DNA from: Nitrospira sp.
GTDB lineage: Bacteria; Nitrospirota; Nitrospiria; Nitrospirales; Nitrospiraceae
NCBI GenBank assembly: GCA_015903945.1
Contig: JABMDL010000002.1
Span: forward strand, 105,689 to 169,688
Direction of reading: 5' to 3'
Length of the DNA: 64,000 nucleotides
Shown: positions 1-7,603 of the stretch, piece by piece
How positions within the stretch are numbered: position 1 is the stretch's first letter
How the letters are laid out: every line of letters starts with the position of its first letter
The notes under the pieces: generated by a model
The model's input: the letters and a program-made list of their open reading frames with translations, nothing else
Told to the model about the DNA's origin: nothing
Database searches by the model: none
Made by a program: the position numbers and the translations under genes

Positions 1-584
1 TCATGCTCCACTTCAATATCTGACAGGGCGGTGAGGCAACGGGGGCACCAGTTAATCAGCCGCTCGCCGCGATAGATCAAGCCGTCTTCATGCAGCCGTA
101 CGAAGACTTCGAGGACCGCTTTCGACAACCCCTCGTCCATGGTAAATCGCAACCGGTCCCAGTCGCAGGATTCTCCGAGCTGTTTCTGCTGGGCGATGAT
201 CGTATTGCCGGATGTGGCTTTCCACTGCCACACCCGTTCGACGAAGCGCTCACGGCCCAGCGACTCGCGGGACATCCCTTCAGCCATGAGTTGCTTCTCA
301 ACTACGTTTTGCGTCGCGATGCCGGCATGGTCAGTGCCGGGAAGCCAGAGGGTGTTGTGGCCCTGCATGCGCCGCCATCGAATCAGAATGTCTTGCAACG
401 AATGGTTGAGCGCGTGGCCAACGTGGAGTGAGCCGGTCACATTCGGCGGTGGGATGACGATGCAGTAGGGCTGGCCTGGATGGTCGACGGCGGCCCGGAA
501 ATAGCCACGGGCAATCCATTCTCGCGACCATCGGTCTTCGACGGATTTGGGTTCGTATGTCTTCTCCAATTGCGGCGTGCTCAT
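1..584 (-). CDS. valS: Valine--tRNA ligase, N-terminal part (runs off the left edge)
   Basis: The reading frame begins at an ATG at 584 and stays open to the first base of the window, so only about 194 residues of the N-terminus are visible. The protein would charge tRNA-Val with valine in the cytoplasm. The class I signature appears as [13 protein letters not shown], followed by [20 protein letters not shown], which is the valyl/isoleucyl-type Rossmann start; the zinc-type CPRC motif near the left edge also fits ValS. The start [12 protein letters not shown] matches the usual ValS beginning. No strong ribosome-binding site precedes it. IleS or LeuS are less likely because the PPPNVTG segment is characteristic of ValS. 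Confidence 0.93.
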   Translation of the reverse strand, partial: MSTPQLEKTYEPKSVEDRWSREWIARGYFRAAVDHPGQPYCIVIPPPNVTGSLHVGHALNHSLQDILIRWRRMQGHNTLWLPGTDHAGIATQNVVEKQLMAEGMSRESLGRERFVERVWQWKATSGNTIIAQQKQLGESCDWDRLRFTMDEGLSKAVLEVFVRLHEDGLIYRGERLINWCPRCLTALSDIEVEH

Positions 585-657
585 GATACATTCCAGGAAA
601 GGAAGGGGCGCATCTTAACATGTCTGTGCGGCCCAGCAAATGGCGTGGAGAGGCGGC

Positions 658-686
658 TTGTGACCCTGTCCGGCCTATGCTATACA
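658..686 (+). promoter_or_regulatory. Sigma70-like promoter for the 39-residue basic protein gene
   Basis: TTGTGA at 658-663 and TATACA at 681-686 are separated by 17 bases. The element lies 46 bases before the start codon of the small basic protein at 732 and points the same way. It is seen in sequence only; no transcription start is known. Confidence 0.45.
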
Positions 687-731
687 ACCTCTGTCAAAAG
701 AAATTTACTCACTTTACTGTAGGGAGCTGGC

Positions 732-851
732 ATGGCACGAGGACGTGAGAAGGATCGCAAGACAAGACGGAAGCATCGAAAGAATGTGAAGCGGGTGAAG
801 GCCTTGGTGAAGGCGCGTCGGGCAGCGGCAAGGCGCGGGAAGAAAGGGTAG
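732..851 (+). CDS. Very small, extremely basic protein (39 residues)
   Basis: ATG at 732 is preceded by AGGGAG at a good distance, and the frame closes with TAG at 849-851. The product starts MARGREKDRKTRRKHRKN and ends ARRAAARRGKKG; more than half its residues are Lys or Arg, with almost no acidic residues after position 8. Such composition is typical of small ribosome- or nucleic-acid-binding proteins (for example the bTHX type), but I cannot match it to a named family. A plausible promoter and a clear ribosome-binding site support translation. It sits alone between divergent valS and the convergent receiver-domain gene. Function is unknown; RNA or ribosome binding is inference from charge alone. 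Confidence 0.7.
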   Translation: MARGREKDRKTRRKHRKNVKRVKALVKARRAAARRGKKG

Positions 852-876
852 GGGCTTCGGCGAAGCCGCAGTAGGA

Positions 877-2001
877 CTACGGGTCGTCGATCAACCGCTT
901 GAGTTCCGCTCTGATCTGTTGTTCAGCCAGTCCCGGGACAAGCTGCTGGACCGCCTGCCCGACGGTATTTTCGGCAACGGTTCGTATGAGGTCGTCGGCC
1001 ATCAGGGGCGCCTGTTTCAACACAGCCGCCTGGATCTCATCCTTGATCAACTGATCGATCGAACCAACTTGCTCGTGAATGATCGTGGGGAGGTATTTGC
1101 GGATGCTGGCTTCGGCCTGTTCGTGCACCCACTGATCGACCGTTGTTTTGACCACCGATGTGACCATATCGGATATGGATTGTTTGACGATCGGCTCAAA
1201 GGTCGCCAGTTTCTTTTCCAGCAGGGATGGCAATTCTTGGGACACCAGAGGGCGGATGACCGACACCAGATACTCCTGGGACAGGATATCGCCGAGTTGA
1301 GCCCGCACTTCCTTTTGAACAATCGGCTGAACATTGATTGAAAGCTTGAGGTCGTCGTCATTCGAAATGGGACGCGGCACGGGTGTAGGCTGCGGTCCTT
1401 TGCCCAAGGATTGGAGGAGCGGGGCCGACACCTTGGGTTGTAGATCTCCCGTGTTTGCGGGAGATGCTGGTGCCACGGAGGGTGTCATGCGTGGGCTGTG
1501 CTGCTGAGTCCCGGCCTGCTCCGTGGGCTCGTTCGCGCGAAGGACCGGGTTCGGAGCGTCGTCTTCCTGATCATCTGAACCGGTCGAGGTCGGAGGCCAT
1601 GTACGCCGTTTGAGTCCCGTGGTGGCGGCTCCCTCTTGTTGTTGCATGGACTTGATAAGAGTGAGCAAGTCGTCCGACTGGATTGGCTTGTTGAGGAATC
1701 CCTTGACTCCCAATGTGCGGAGAAGTTTTTCATCCGGGTGATCGGCCGGATTGACCAGAGAAATGAGAGACGTTTCGGCTAGATGAGCGAGCTTATGGAT
1801 TTCCTTGCAGAAACCGGAGAACGTGATGTTGTTCAGTTGGTAATCGGCAATAATCAGCGCGGGGTTCATCTGTCGAGCCGCTTCCAATGCCGCGGGACCG
1901 TCCTGGAACCCCATCACTTCAAACCCCTCCGGGGTTGAAAGTTGCTCGACCAACCGGCGAACGGCCGGGCTGCTGTCGACGACGAAGATGGGAGATGGCA
2001 T
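877..2001 (-). CDS. Response-regulator receiver protein with long C-terminal helical region
   Basis: The 374-residue protein begins with a CheY-like receiver domain (about residues 1-120): acidic pocket Asp9, phosphoacceptor Asp53 in IIADYQL, and conserved Lys105 in GFLNKP. A Pro/Ser/Thr-rich linker (about 125-215) follows, then a roughly 150-residue region rich in Leu, Val, Gln and Glu that looks helical and may pack as amphipathic bundles (VRAQLGDIL, SLLEKKLATF, QLVPGLAEQQ). There is no DNA-binding, GGDEF or kinase domain, so output is probably by protein-protein contact. No cognate histidine kinase lies nearby. The second pocket acid is not obvious (VVDSS rather than VDD), which may weaken metal binding. 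Confidence 0.8.
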   Translation of the reverse strand: MPSPIFVVDSSPAVRRLVEQLSTPEGFEVMGFQDGPAALEAARQMNPALIIADYQLNNITFSGFCKEIHKLAHLAETSLISLVNPADHPDEKLLRTLGVKGFLNKPIQSDDLLTLIKSMQQQEGAATTGLKRRTWPPTSTGSDDQEDDAPNPVLRANEPTEQAGTQQHSPRMTPSVAPASPANTGDLQPKVSAPLLQSLGKGPQPTPVPRPISNDDDLKLSINVQPIVQKEVRAQLGDILSQEYLVSVIRPLVSQELPSLLEKKLATFEPIVKQSISDMVTSVVKTTVDQWVHEQAEASIRKYLPTIIHEQVGSIDQLIKDEIQAAVLKQAPLMADDLIRTVAENTVGQAVQQLVPGLAEQQIRAELKRLIDDP

Positions 2002-2136
2002 CGAATGCTCCGTATTTCTTAGGCTTTTACGAAGCTAGCAGTGAGGGTATTCTTTGTCAAGAAAACCGCTGATCGGCGATCGTAGTGAAGGTACGGTGGC
2101 CCCAGCAGCAGCATATCCCGTGGAACCAGAGGACTA

Positions 2137-2871
2137 ATGGACATCGGCCATTCGATCAGAGTCGTGTTTTTCGACGCAGCCGATACGCTCTTTCATGTCA
2201 AGGGGTCCGTGGCCGAAATTTATCTCCGGCATGCGGTGGAATTCGGCTTCGCGCAGACGCCGGAGTCCCTCTCGGCCATCAAGCTGGCTTTTGGCCGGGC
2301 TTTTCGTGACGCTCCGCCACCGATATTTGCCGCGACGGAGCCGGTGCAGATCAAACACAGTGAGCGCCTCTGGTGGTTTGACGTCGTGCACAACGTGTTT
2401 TATCGAGTCGGAATGTTCGAGCGGTTTGACGACTTTTTTGAGCGAGTGTTTCAGGTGTTTGAAGAACCGGGGGCCTGGCAGCTATTTCCTGAGACGGTAC
2501 GGACACTGGCCGCGCTCAAGACGCAGGGAGTGGAACTGGGTATCATCTCAAACTTCGATTCACGACTCTTTTCCGTACTGCGCGGATTGGGACTCGCGGA
2601 TGCATTCGACACGGTCACGATCTCCAGTCTGGCGCAGGCTGCGAAGCCAGCTCCCAGGATCTTTCAATTAGCGCTGGACAAGCATGCCGTCGATCCGGAA
2701 GAGGCTCTGCACATCGGTGACAGTCTACGGGACGATGTCGAGGGGGCCCGCAAGGCCGGGTTGCACGCGGTGCTATTGGATCGTGGCGGCACGCAACAAA
2801 CGGCAGCCGGCGTTCAAATCATCAGGAGCTTGGAAGAACTGGTTCCGCTCCTAGATCGGCTCGATCAGTAA
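2137..2871 (+). CDS. HAD-family hydrolase (HDHD3/DREG-2-like)
   Basis: The 244-residue protein is a haloacid dehalogenase superfamily phosphatase-type hydrolase. Motif I is FFDAADTLF with nucleophile Asp13; the second acid is displaced by one position (DAADT rather than DxDGT), as seen in the HDHD3/DREG-2 subgroup. Motif II is IISNFDSR, motif III the Lys of AAKPAPRIF, and motif IV HIGDSLRDDVEGA. A helical cap between about residues 20 and 100 makes it subfamily I. The substrate is unknown. Its last 21 bases overlap the 3' end of the convergent sirtuin gene. AGAGGA precedes the ATG at 2137. Confidence 0.85.
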   Translation: MDIGHSIRVVFFDAADTLFHVKGSVAEIYLRHAVEFGFAQTPESLSAIKLAFGRAFRDAPPPIFAATEPVQIKHSERLWWFDVVHNVFYRVGMFERFDDFFERVFQVFEEPGAWQLFPETVRTLAALKTQGVELGIISNFDSRLFSVLRGLGLADAFDTVTISSLAQAAKPAPRIFQLALDKHAVDPEEALHIGDSLRDDVEGARKAGLHAVLLDRGGTQQTAAGVQIIRSLEELVPLLDRLDQ

Positions 2872-3585
2872 GGGGACAATCTCCTTCGCCCGTCCTCTGA
2901 GCGATAGATCCACGAGATTAGTCTGCGGGGTCTCATCCAGATTGATTTCCACGACGAACGCGCCGGCCTCTTTTGCAATCGAGGCAAAACCCGCAGCCGG
3001 GTATACGACACCGGACGTGCCGATGATGAGGCACAGGTCGCACGAGCGAAGGGCTGTGTCGCTTCGCCGGAGGTCCTCTTCCGCGAGCGATTCACCGAAC
3101 CAGACGATGTGGGGACGAAGCAGGCTATGACATGCTGTGCACCTCGGTAGGATCTGGATTGGAACGTCTCTGTTCTCCACGACCCGCTGGCATCTGGTGC
3201 AGCGGACCATCCAAATATTGCCGTGAATCTCGGACAGTTTGCGTGATCCCGCCGCCCGGTGCAGACCGTCCACATTTTGCGTGATCAGCCAGAATTGTGG
3301 ATGGTGCCGTTCCATCTCGGCAACGGTCTCGTGGGCGGCGTTGGGCCGTTTTGTGGCGATCAACTCGCGGCGCCAGTTGTACCATTCCCAGACCAGCCGT
3401 GGGTCCTGTGCAAAGGCACCGGGTGTCGCCAGGTCTTCCGCACGAACATTCCGCCACAATCCATCTGTGCCGCGAAACGTTGGGACCCCACTGTCGGCCG
3501 AAATTCCGGCGCCGGTGAGCACGACGACGCTCTGTGCCGCGGCAAGCTTTTCTCTGACGAGGCCCAGATCCGAACCAGGTGCCAT
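2851..3585 (-). CDS. cobB: NAD-dependent protein deacylase, Sir2 family
   Basis: A 244-residue sirtuin that would remove acyl groups from protein lysines using NAD+, giving nicotinamide and O-acyl-ADP-ribose. Seen: GAGIS at 25-29, FRGTDGLW, QNVDGLH at 103-109, catalytic His121 in EIHGNIW, and two zinc CxxC pairs (CTRC, then CTAC). The segment WEWYNWRR holds Tyr69 and Arg72 in the YxxR arrangement that in SIRT5 and E. coli CobB binds succinyl or malonyl carboxylates, so desuccinylase activity is likely in addition to deacetylation. Length is normal for a bacterial sirtuin. The gene converges on and overlaps the HAD gene by 21 bases. Confidence 0.92.
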   Translation of the reverse strand: MAPGSDLGLVREKLAAAQSVVVLTGAGISADSGVPTFRGTDGLWRNVRAEDLATPGAFAQDPRLVWEWYNWRRELIATKRPNAAHETVAEMERHHPQFWLITQNVDGLHRAAGSRKLSEIHGNIWMVRCTRCQRVVENRDVPIQILPRCTACHSLLRPHIVWFGESLAEEDLRRSDTALRSCDLCLIIGTSGVVYPAAGFASIAKEAGAFVVEINLDETPQTNLVDLSLRGRAKEIVPLLIEPI

Positions 3586-3675
3586 AGTGGTTCAGTCTCC
3601 AACCGAGCGGCTGCGCCACTGCGCAGGCACATGCTATAGTACGCTCGTGTTGTCCGCAACCACGGGGATGGGAAC

Positions 3676-5022
3676 ATGAAGAAGATCTTGATGATCGGCG
3701 CCGGATCGGTCGGCGGATTTTTCGGGGCGCGGTTGGTCAGGCAGAATCCCGACGTGTCGTTCTTGCTGCGGCCCAAGACGCTGGCGGCGGTGAAACAAAA
3801 TGGATTGACGATCCGCAGTGCCGACGGGACGTTTACGGTCAGACCGCAGGCCGCCTCGGAAGCACGGGAACTTCCCCGGCCTGACCTCATCGTTCTGGGA
3901 GTGAAAGCCTATGACCTCGACGAAGTCCTGGACCAGATTGAGCCGGTGCTCACGGACAAGACGGTGATCCTCACGTTGCAGAACGGGATCGATACCGAAG
4001 ATCGTCTGCTCGCGCGTCTTCAGCGGGACTGCGTCGTGGGCGGGGTCGCCTATATTTATTCCAAGATCGCCGAGCCTGGCGTGATCGACCACTATAAGAA
4101 AGGCGCCGTAGCCATTGGTGAATTGATGGGCCATGAGAGTACACGATTGTTGGCCATCCGTGATGTGTTCGCTGCGGCCGGCATTCCCTGCCACCTGTCC
4201 AAAGACATTCGCCGCAGTAAATGGGAGAAGATGTGCTGGAACTGTGTCTTCAACCCGATAACCGTGTTGATCGATGACCATGTGGCCAAGGCGCTGGATC
4301 ATCCGGAGATGACCGGTGTGATCCGGCAAATCGTCGGGGAAGTGGCGGCGGTCTCGGCCGCACTGAAGGTGCCGCTGCCACCGGATATGCCGGAACGGGT
4401 TGTCAAAGCCACGCAGGAGATTCGTGACATTCACACATCCATGTATGACGATTGGAAGGCGGGACGGCGAACAGAAATCGACTATCTGAATGGTTTCATT
4501 GTCAGGATGGGGCGTGAGTTGGGCATTCCGACCCCGGTGAACGAAGCCCTGACGGCGATGATCAAGACGATTACTGAGAAGGAACACACCGGTCCAGGCT
4601 GGATACGGATCGAAGGGGCGGTAGTTCAACCGGTGTCATTCGACCGCACGGCCATTGCAGCCTTGCCGGCGGAGCACCATCTCGATGTGTCAACGGTCAT
4701 GCCGGACATGAAGGGGCGGGGGATTCGGCTGAAAGGATTGCTCGATATTCCGGCCTTGGCGATCGATGCGGATCATGTCGCCTTTCATGCCGTGGATGGA
4801 AAGTATTCGGCCTGTCTCACGCTTCGGCAAGCCAGAGAGTACGGCGTACTCGTCTTTGAACTCGATGGAGCGCCATTGCCCGATGGGAAGGGTGGCCCGT
4901 TTCGCCTGATCACACCCGGTCTGGGCGATCTCTGCGCCAACGTGAAGGGTGTAGGACGCATCGAGATCACCAAAGGACCAGGTCGGGACACCAGACAGAC
5001 GGTCTGCCCACCGTCCCCTTGA
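3676..5022 (+). CDS. panE: 2-dehydropantoate 2-reductase with C-terminal molybdopterin-oxidoreductase-like domain
   Basis: Residues 1 to about 305 form a ketopantoate reductase, which uses NADPH to make pantoate for pantothenate and CoA synthesis. The Rossmann motif GAGSVG is at 8-13, LTLQNGID follows, the catalytic Lys lies in RRSKWEKMCWN, and the Glu in GRRTEIDYLNG. Typical PanE ends here at about 300-320 residues, but this protein continues to 448. The extra part (WIRIEGAVVQP, MKGRGIRLKGLLD, YSACLTLRQA, GGPFRLITPG) resembles the sulfite-oxidase type molybdopterin fold, without the Cys ligand segment. I infer a fusion; the role of the second domain is unknown. The next gene follows 22 bases later. 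Confidence 0.85.
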   Translation: MKKILMIGAGSVGGFFGARLVRQNPDVSFLLRPKTLAAVKQNGLTIRSADGTFTVRPQAASEARELPRPDLIVLGVKAYDLDEVLDQIEPVLTDKTVILTLQNGIDTEDRLLARLQRDCVVGGVAYIYSKIAEPGVIDHYKKGAVAIGELMGHESTRLLAIRDVFAAAGIPCHLSKDIRRSKWEKMCWNCVFNPITVLIDDHVAKALDHPEMTGVIRQIVGEVAAVSAALKVPLPPDMPERVVKATQEIRDIHTSMYDDWKAGRRTEIDYLNGFIVRMGRELGIPTPVNEALTAMIKTITEKEHTGPGWIRIEGAVVQPVSFDRTAIAALPAEHHLDVSTVMPDMKGRGIRLKGLLDIPALAIDADHVAFHAVDGKYSACLTLRQAREYGVLVFELDGAPLPDGKGGPFRLITPGLGDLCANVKGVGRIEITKGPGRDTRQTVCPPSP

Positions 5023-5044
5023 ATTGACCGAGAGGACACACGTC

Positions 5045-5809
5045 ATGACCTCTGGGGTGGCTCGCGTTGTTGCTCTCGGTGCAAGTAATCTTACGCGCGG
5101 GTTTCAGACTGTCGTGGGGACCGCCCGATCATTCTGGGGGCCGGATGTCGAAGTCTTCGCGGCGCTCGGTCATGGGCGATCCTACGGGGCCTCCAGCCGG
5201 TTTATCGCGCGTACCTTGCCCGGCATTCTCAAATCGGGGCTCTGGGCTGAATTAGAGCGTCGTCCTCACGTGGCCACTCGATGCCTGGTCACCGATGTCG
5301 GCAATGACATCTTGTATGGCTTCTCAGTGGAACGAACGCTTGGATGGGTCGAGGAGGTGCTCGAACGGTTGCGCCGTGTCACACGGGACATCGTGCTGAC
5401 GGATCTTCCGCTTACGAGTGTCCGCCGGCTCTCGAACCTCAAGTTCTTGGCCTTTCGCACGGCATTGGTGCCGTCCTGCCGGTTGTCGTTGGCTCAAGTC
5501 ATTCACAGAGCAGAAGGCGTCAACGAGGGTTTGGCCGTATTGGCCGAGACGTACGGTGCCAAACTGTTTCGGCTGGATCCGGACTGGTACGGGTTCGACC
5601 CGATCCACGTTCGTCCTTCGCAATGGCGGCCGGCCTGGCAGCAGATTCTTGGGGTTGAACCCCGGGAGGAGTTCAGTAAGGGCTCAACCATTGAGAGCGT
5701 GAAGCTCTATCTTCTGCGTCCTGAGCGCCGCTGGTTGTTCGGCAGAGAGCAGGTCACGCCGCAAGCCGGCGTGACACTCCGATCCGGCGGGCACATCTGG
5801 TTGTACTAG
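5045..5809 (+). CDS. SGNH/GDSL-like hydrolase
   Basis: The product of about 254 residues carries the blocks of an SGNH esterase-like fold in altered form: LGASNLTRG near the start (Ser nucleophile block), GHGRSYG, VTDVGNDILYG (the GxND block) and DPIHVRPSQW (the DxxH block). It would hydrolyse an ester or acyl bond; the substrate is not evident. I chose ATG 5045 because GAGAGG lies 9 bases before it; a TTG at 5024 would add seven residues. There is no signal peptide, so it is likely cytoplasmic. It follows panE on the same strand and may be co-transcribed with it. Confidence 0.7.
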   Translation: MTSGVARVVALGASNLTRGFQTVVGTARSFWGPDVEVFAALGHGRSYGASSRFIARTLPGILKSGLWAELERRPHVATRCLVTDVGNDILYGFSVERTLGWVEEVLERLRRVTRDIVLTDLPLTSVRRLSNLKFLAFRTALVPSCRLSLAQVIHRAEGVNEGLAVLAETYGAKLFRLDPDWYGFDPIHVRPSQWRPAWQQILGVEPREEFSKGSTIESVKLYLLRPERRWLFGREQVTPQAGVTLRSGGHIWLY

Positions 5810-5846
5810 TACAAGGGGAGACTTCGATGAGGACTGGAGGGATGAG

Positions 5847-6191
5847 GTGAGCGACGCAAAGCCACTGTCCCCTGGGTTGCTGAAGAGAGGAATCATGGGT
5901 TTTGTGCTTGGCACCCTCGCAGGAGCAGTCCAAGTCTGGTTTTTCGGGCACGACCTCTCCCATCTCTGGGCCGCAATGGCGGCTGGGGTACTGTACATGA
6001 CGACCTGGTGCTTGTTCACAGAGTGGTTTCGGCTTGCCGGGAAAATTCTTCTTGGGGGAGTATCGGGCTTGATAGCGGCAATCGTGTGGTGGGCCATCGC
6101 CGTCCCTGCGGAAAATGCCTTCATCCAGGCGGTTGTCGCCGGCACCTGTTTTGGCGCAGCCTATGCCTGGTCCGATCGCCGGATGACTTGA
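5847..6191 (+). CDS. Small integral membrane protein, unknown function
   Basis: A 114-residue protein with a GTG start at 5847 preceded by GGAGG. Four hydrophobic stretches are visible: IMGFVLGTLAGAVQVWFF, LWAAMAAGVLYMTTWCLF, ILLGGVSGLIAAIVWWAIAV and AVVAGTCFGAAYAW, each long enough to cross the inner membrane. No catalytic motif is recognised. The gene sits behind the SGNH hydrolase on the same strand, and its last 31 bases overlap the 3' end of the convergent MATE exporter gene. Because the overlap is antisense, transcription of the two may interfere. Confidence 0.7.
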   Translation: MSDAKPLSPGLLKRGIMGFVLGTLAGAVQVWFFGHDLSHLWAAMAAGVLYMTTWCLFTEWFRLAGKILLGGVSGLIAAIVWWAIAVPAENAFIQAVVAGTCFGAAYAWSDRRMT

Positions 6192-7507
6192 ATGGTCCGC
6201 CAGCGTTCCGATTGATACCGCCACAGCAACAACGCCATCCGGACGGTCCAATCTGCGATCATGGCCGTCCAGACGTAGAACACTCCCAACTGGAGCCACA
6301 CCCCGAAGAGGAAGGCGAGAGGAACCCGCACACCCCACATGCCGGCGGTCGTTGCCCACATGATGAATCGGGTGTCCCCGGCGCCGCGTAAGGAACCGGC
6401 GAGAACCATGGTCAAGGCCAGTGGAATTTGCATCACAGCAACGATCCGCAAAAACTGTGTACCGAGCTGAATGACTGCCTCATCCTGCGTAAATCCTCGC
6501 ATCAACGCATAGGGAAAGAAAAAGAAGACGATGCCCATCGCCGCCATGCCGGCCACGGCCAGGCGATTGGCTTCCCAGTTCTCGAGTTTGGCTCGGACAT
6601 ACTTGCCCGCGCCGATGCTTTGCCCCACCATCGTGGCCGCCGCGATCGCGAAGCCATAGCCGGGCAAGAATGAGAAAGATTCGATGGACAGCCCGACTTG
6701 ATGTGCCGCATACGAAACTGTCCCGTAGATCAGAACGATCTTCGTATACAACATGATCCCGGCTTGCTGGACCACCCGTTCGCCGGACACCGGTGCGCCG
6801 ATACGCCATGCCGAGTGAATCAAATCAAGGCGGAGAGTCGTGGAGCGTGCCAGGATCTTTCGGCAGGACCAAAGGAGATAGGCCGCTCCGGTCGATTCCG
6901 CGATACCGACAGCCCAGGCCGCGCCTTGAATACCCCAAGCCGGGGCGCCCCACTTCCCATACACCAGCGGATAGGCCACCAAGATATGGAGAACATTCAC
7001 GCCGATCAGCGCGTACATGGGAGTCTTTGTGTTGCCGGTCCCCTGGAGAATGGACGACAAGACTTGAATCAGAATGGTAAACGGAACTACGAGGAAGATC
7101 ACGGTCGAGTAGGGAACGGCCTGAGTGATGACGTCGGACTGCGCTCCCAGCGCGGTCATGGCCAGCCTGTTTCCTGCCACCCCGACGAGAGCCAGCAGCA
7201 CGGACGCAATGAGCGACAGGCCGACAAGATGGGCGGCCGCCTCACCGGCGTCTTTGACACGCCGTGCCCCCCACAGCTGTGCCACCAGCACATTGGCGCC
7301 CACCGACAGGCCCGATAACAATGTGGTACCGATGAAGACGAGCAGTTGGCCGAGTCCGACGGCAGCGATCGGTCCTGCGCCGAGTCCGCCGACCAAGAAT
7401 ACCGCGACGATACCCTCGGCCCGCTGGAGCAGGCTGCTGACTGTCACGGGAAGGGCTAAGCTGAGGACGGATTTTCTAATACGCGCAACCGCAGTCATAG
7501 GGGCCAT
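6161..7507 (-). CDS. MATE family multidrug/cation exporter
   Basis: The 448-residue protein has about twelve hydrophobic segments and the two-fold repeat of MATE exporters: LSLALPVTVSSLLQRAEGIVAVFLVGGLG at the start of repeat one, and the matching APVSGERVVQQAGIMLYTKIVL start of repeat two. Further family signals are GANVLVAQLWGARR and AAATMVGQSIGAGK. It would expel drugs or organic cations from the cytoplasm using a Na+ or H+ gradient. The start is either ATG 7507 or, four codons later, ATG 7495. It converges with, and overlaps, the small membrane protein gene. The substrate cannot be read from the sequence. Confidence 0.9.
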   Translation of the reverse strand: MAPMTAVARIRKSVLSLALPVTVSSLLQRAEGIVAVFLVGGLGAGPIAAVGLGQLLVFIGTTLLSGLSVGANVLVAQLWGARRVKDAGEAAAHLVGLSLIASVLLALVGVAGNRLAMTALGAQSDVITQAVPYSTVIFLVVPFTILIQVLSSILQGTGNTKTPMYALIGVNVLHILVAYPLVYGKWGAPAWGIQGAAWAVGIAESTGAAYLLWSCRKILARSTTLRLDLIHSAWRIGAPVSGERVVQQAGIMLYTKIVLIYGTVSYAAHQVGLSIESFSFLPGYGFAIAAATMVGQSIGAGKYVRAKLENWEANRLAVAGMAAMGIVFFFFPYALMRGFTQDEAVIQLGTQFLRIVAVMQIPLALTMVLAGSLRGAGDTRFIMWATTAGMWGVRVPLAFLFGVWLQLGVFYVWTAMIADWTVRMALLLWRYQSERWRTIQVIRRSDQA

Positions 7508-7603
7508 CCTAGCAGAAGGGGGCCTGTGCGTGGCTGGACAAATGCGTGACGGGTTCGTTAGGGTTTGTGCACGATGATGGATTCAGATCGGGTGTCCCGC
7601 CCC

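Noticed and set aside
3634..4629. 331-residue minus-strand open frame opposite panE
   Set aside because: A shadow frame of a GC-rich gene with no ribosome-binding site and no recognisable domain.
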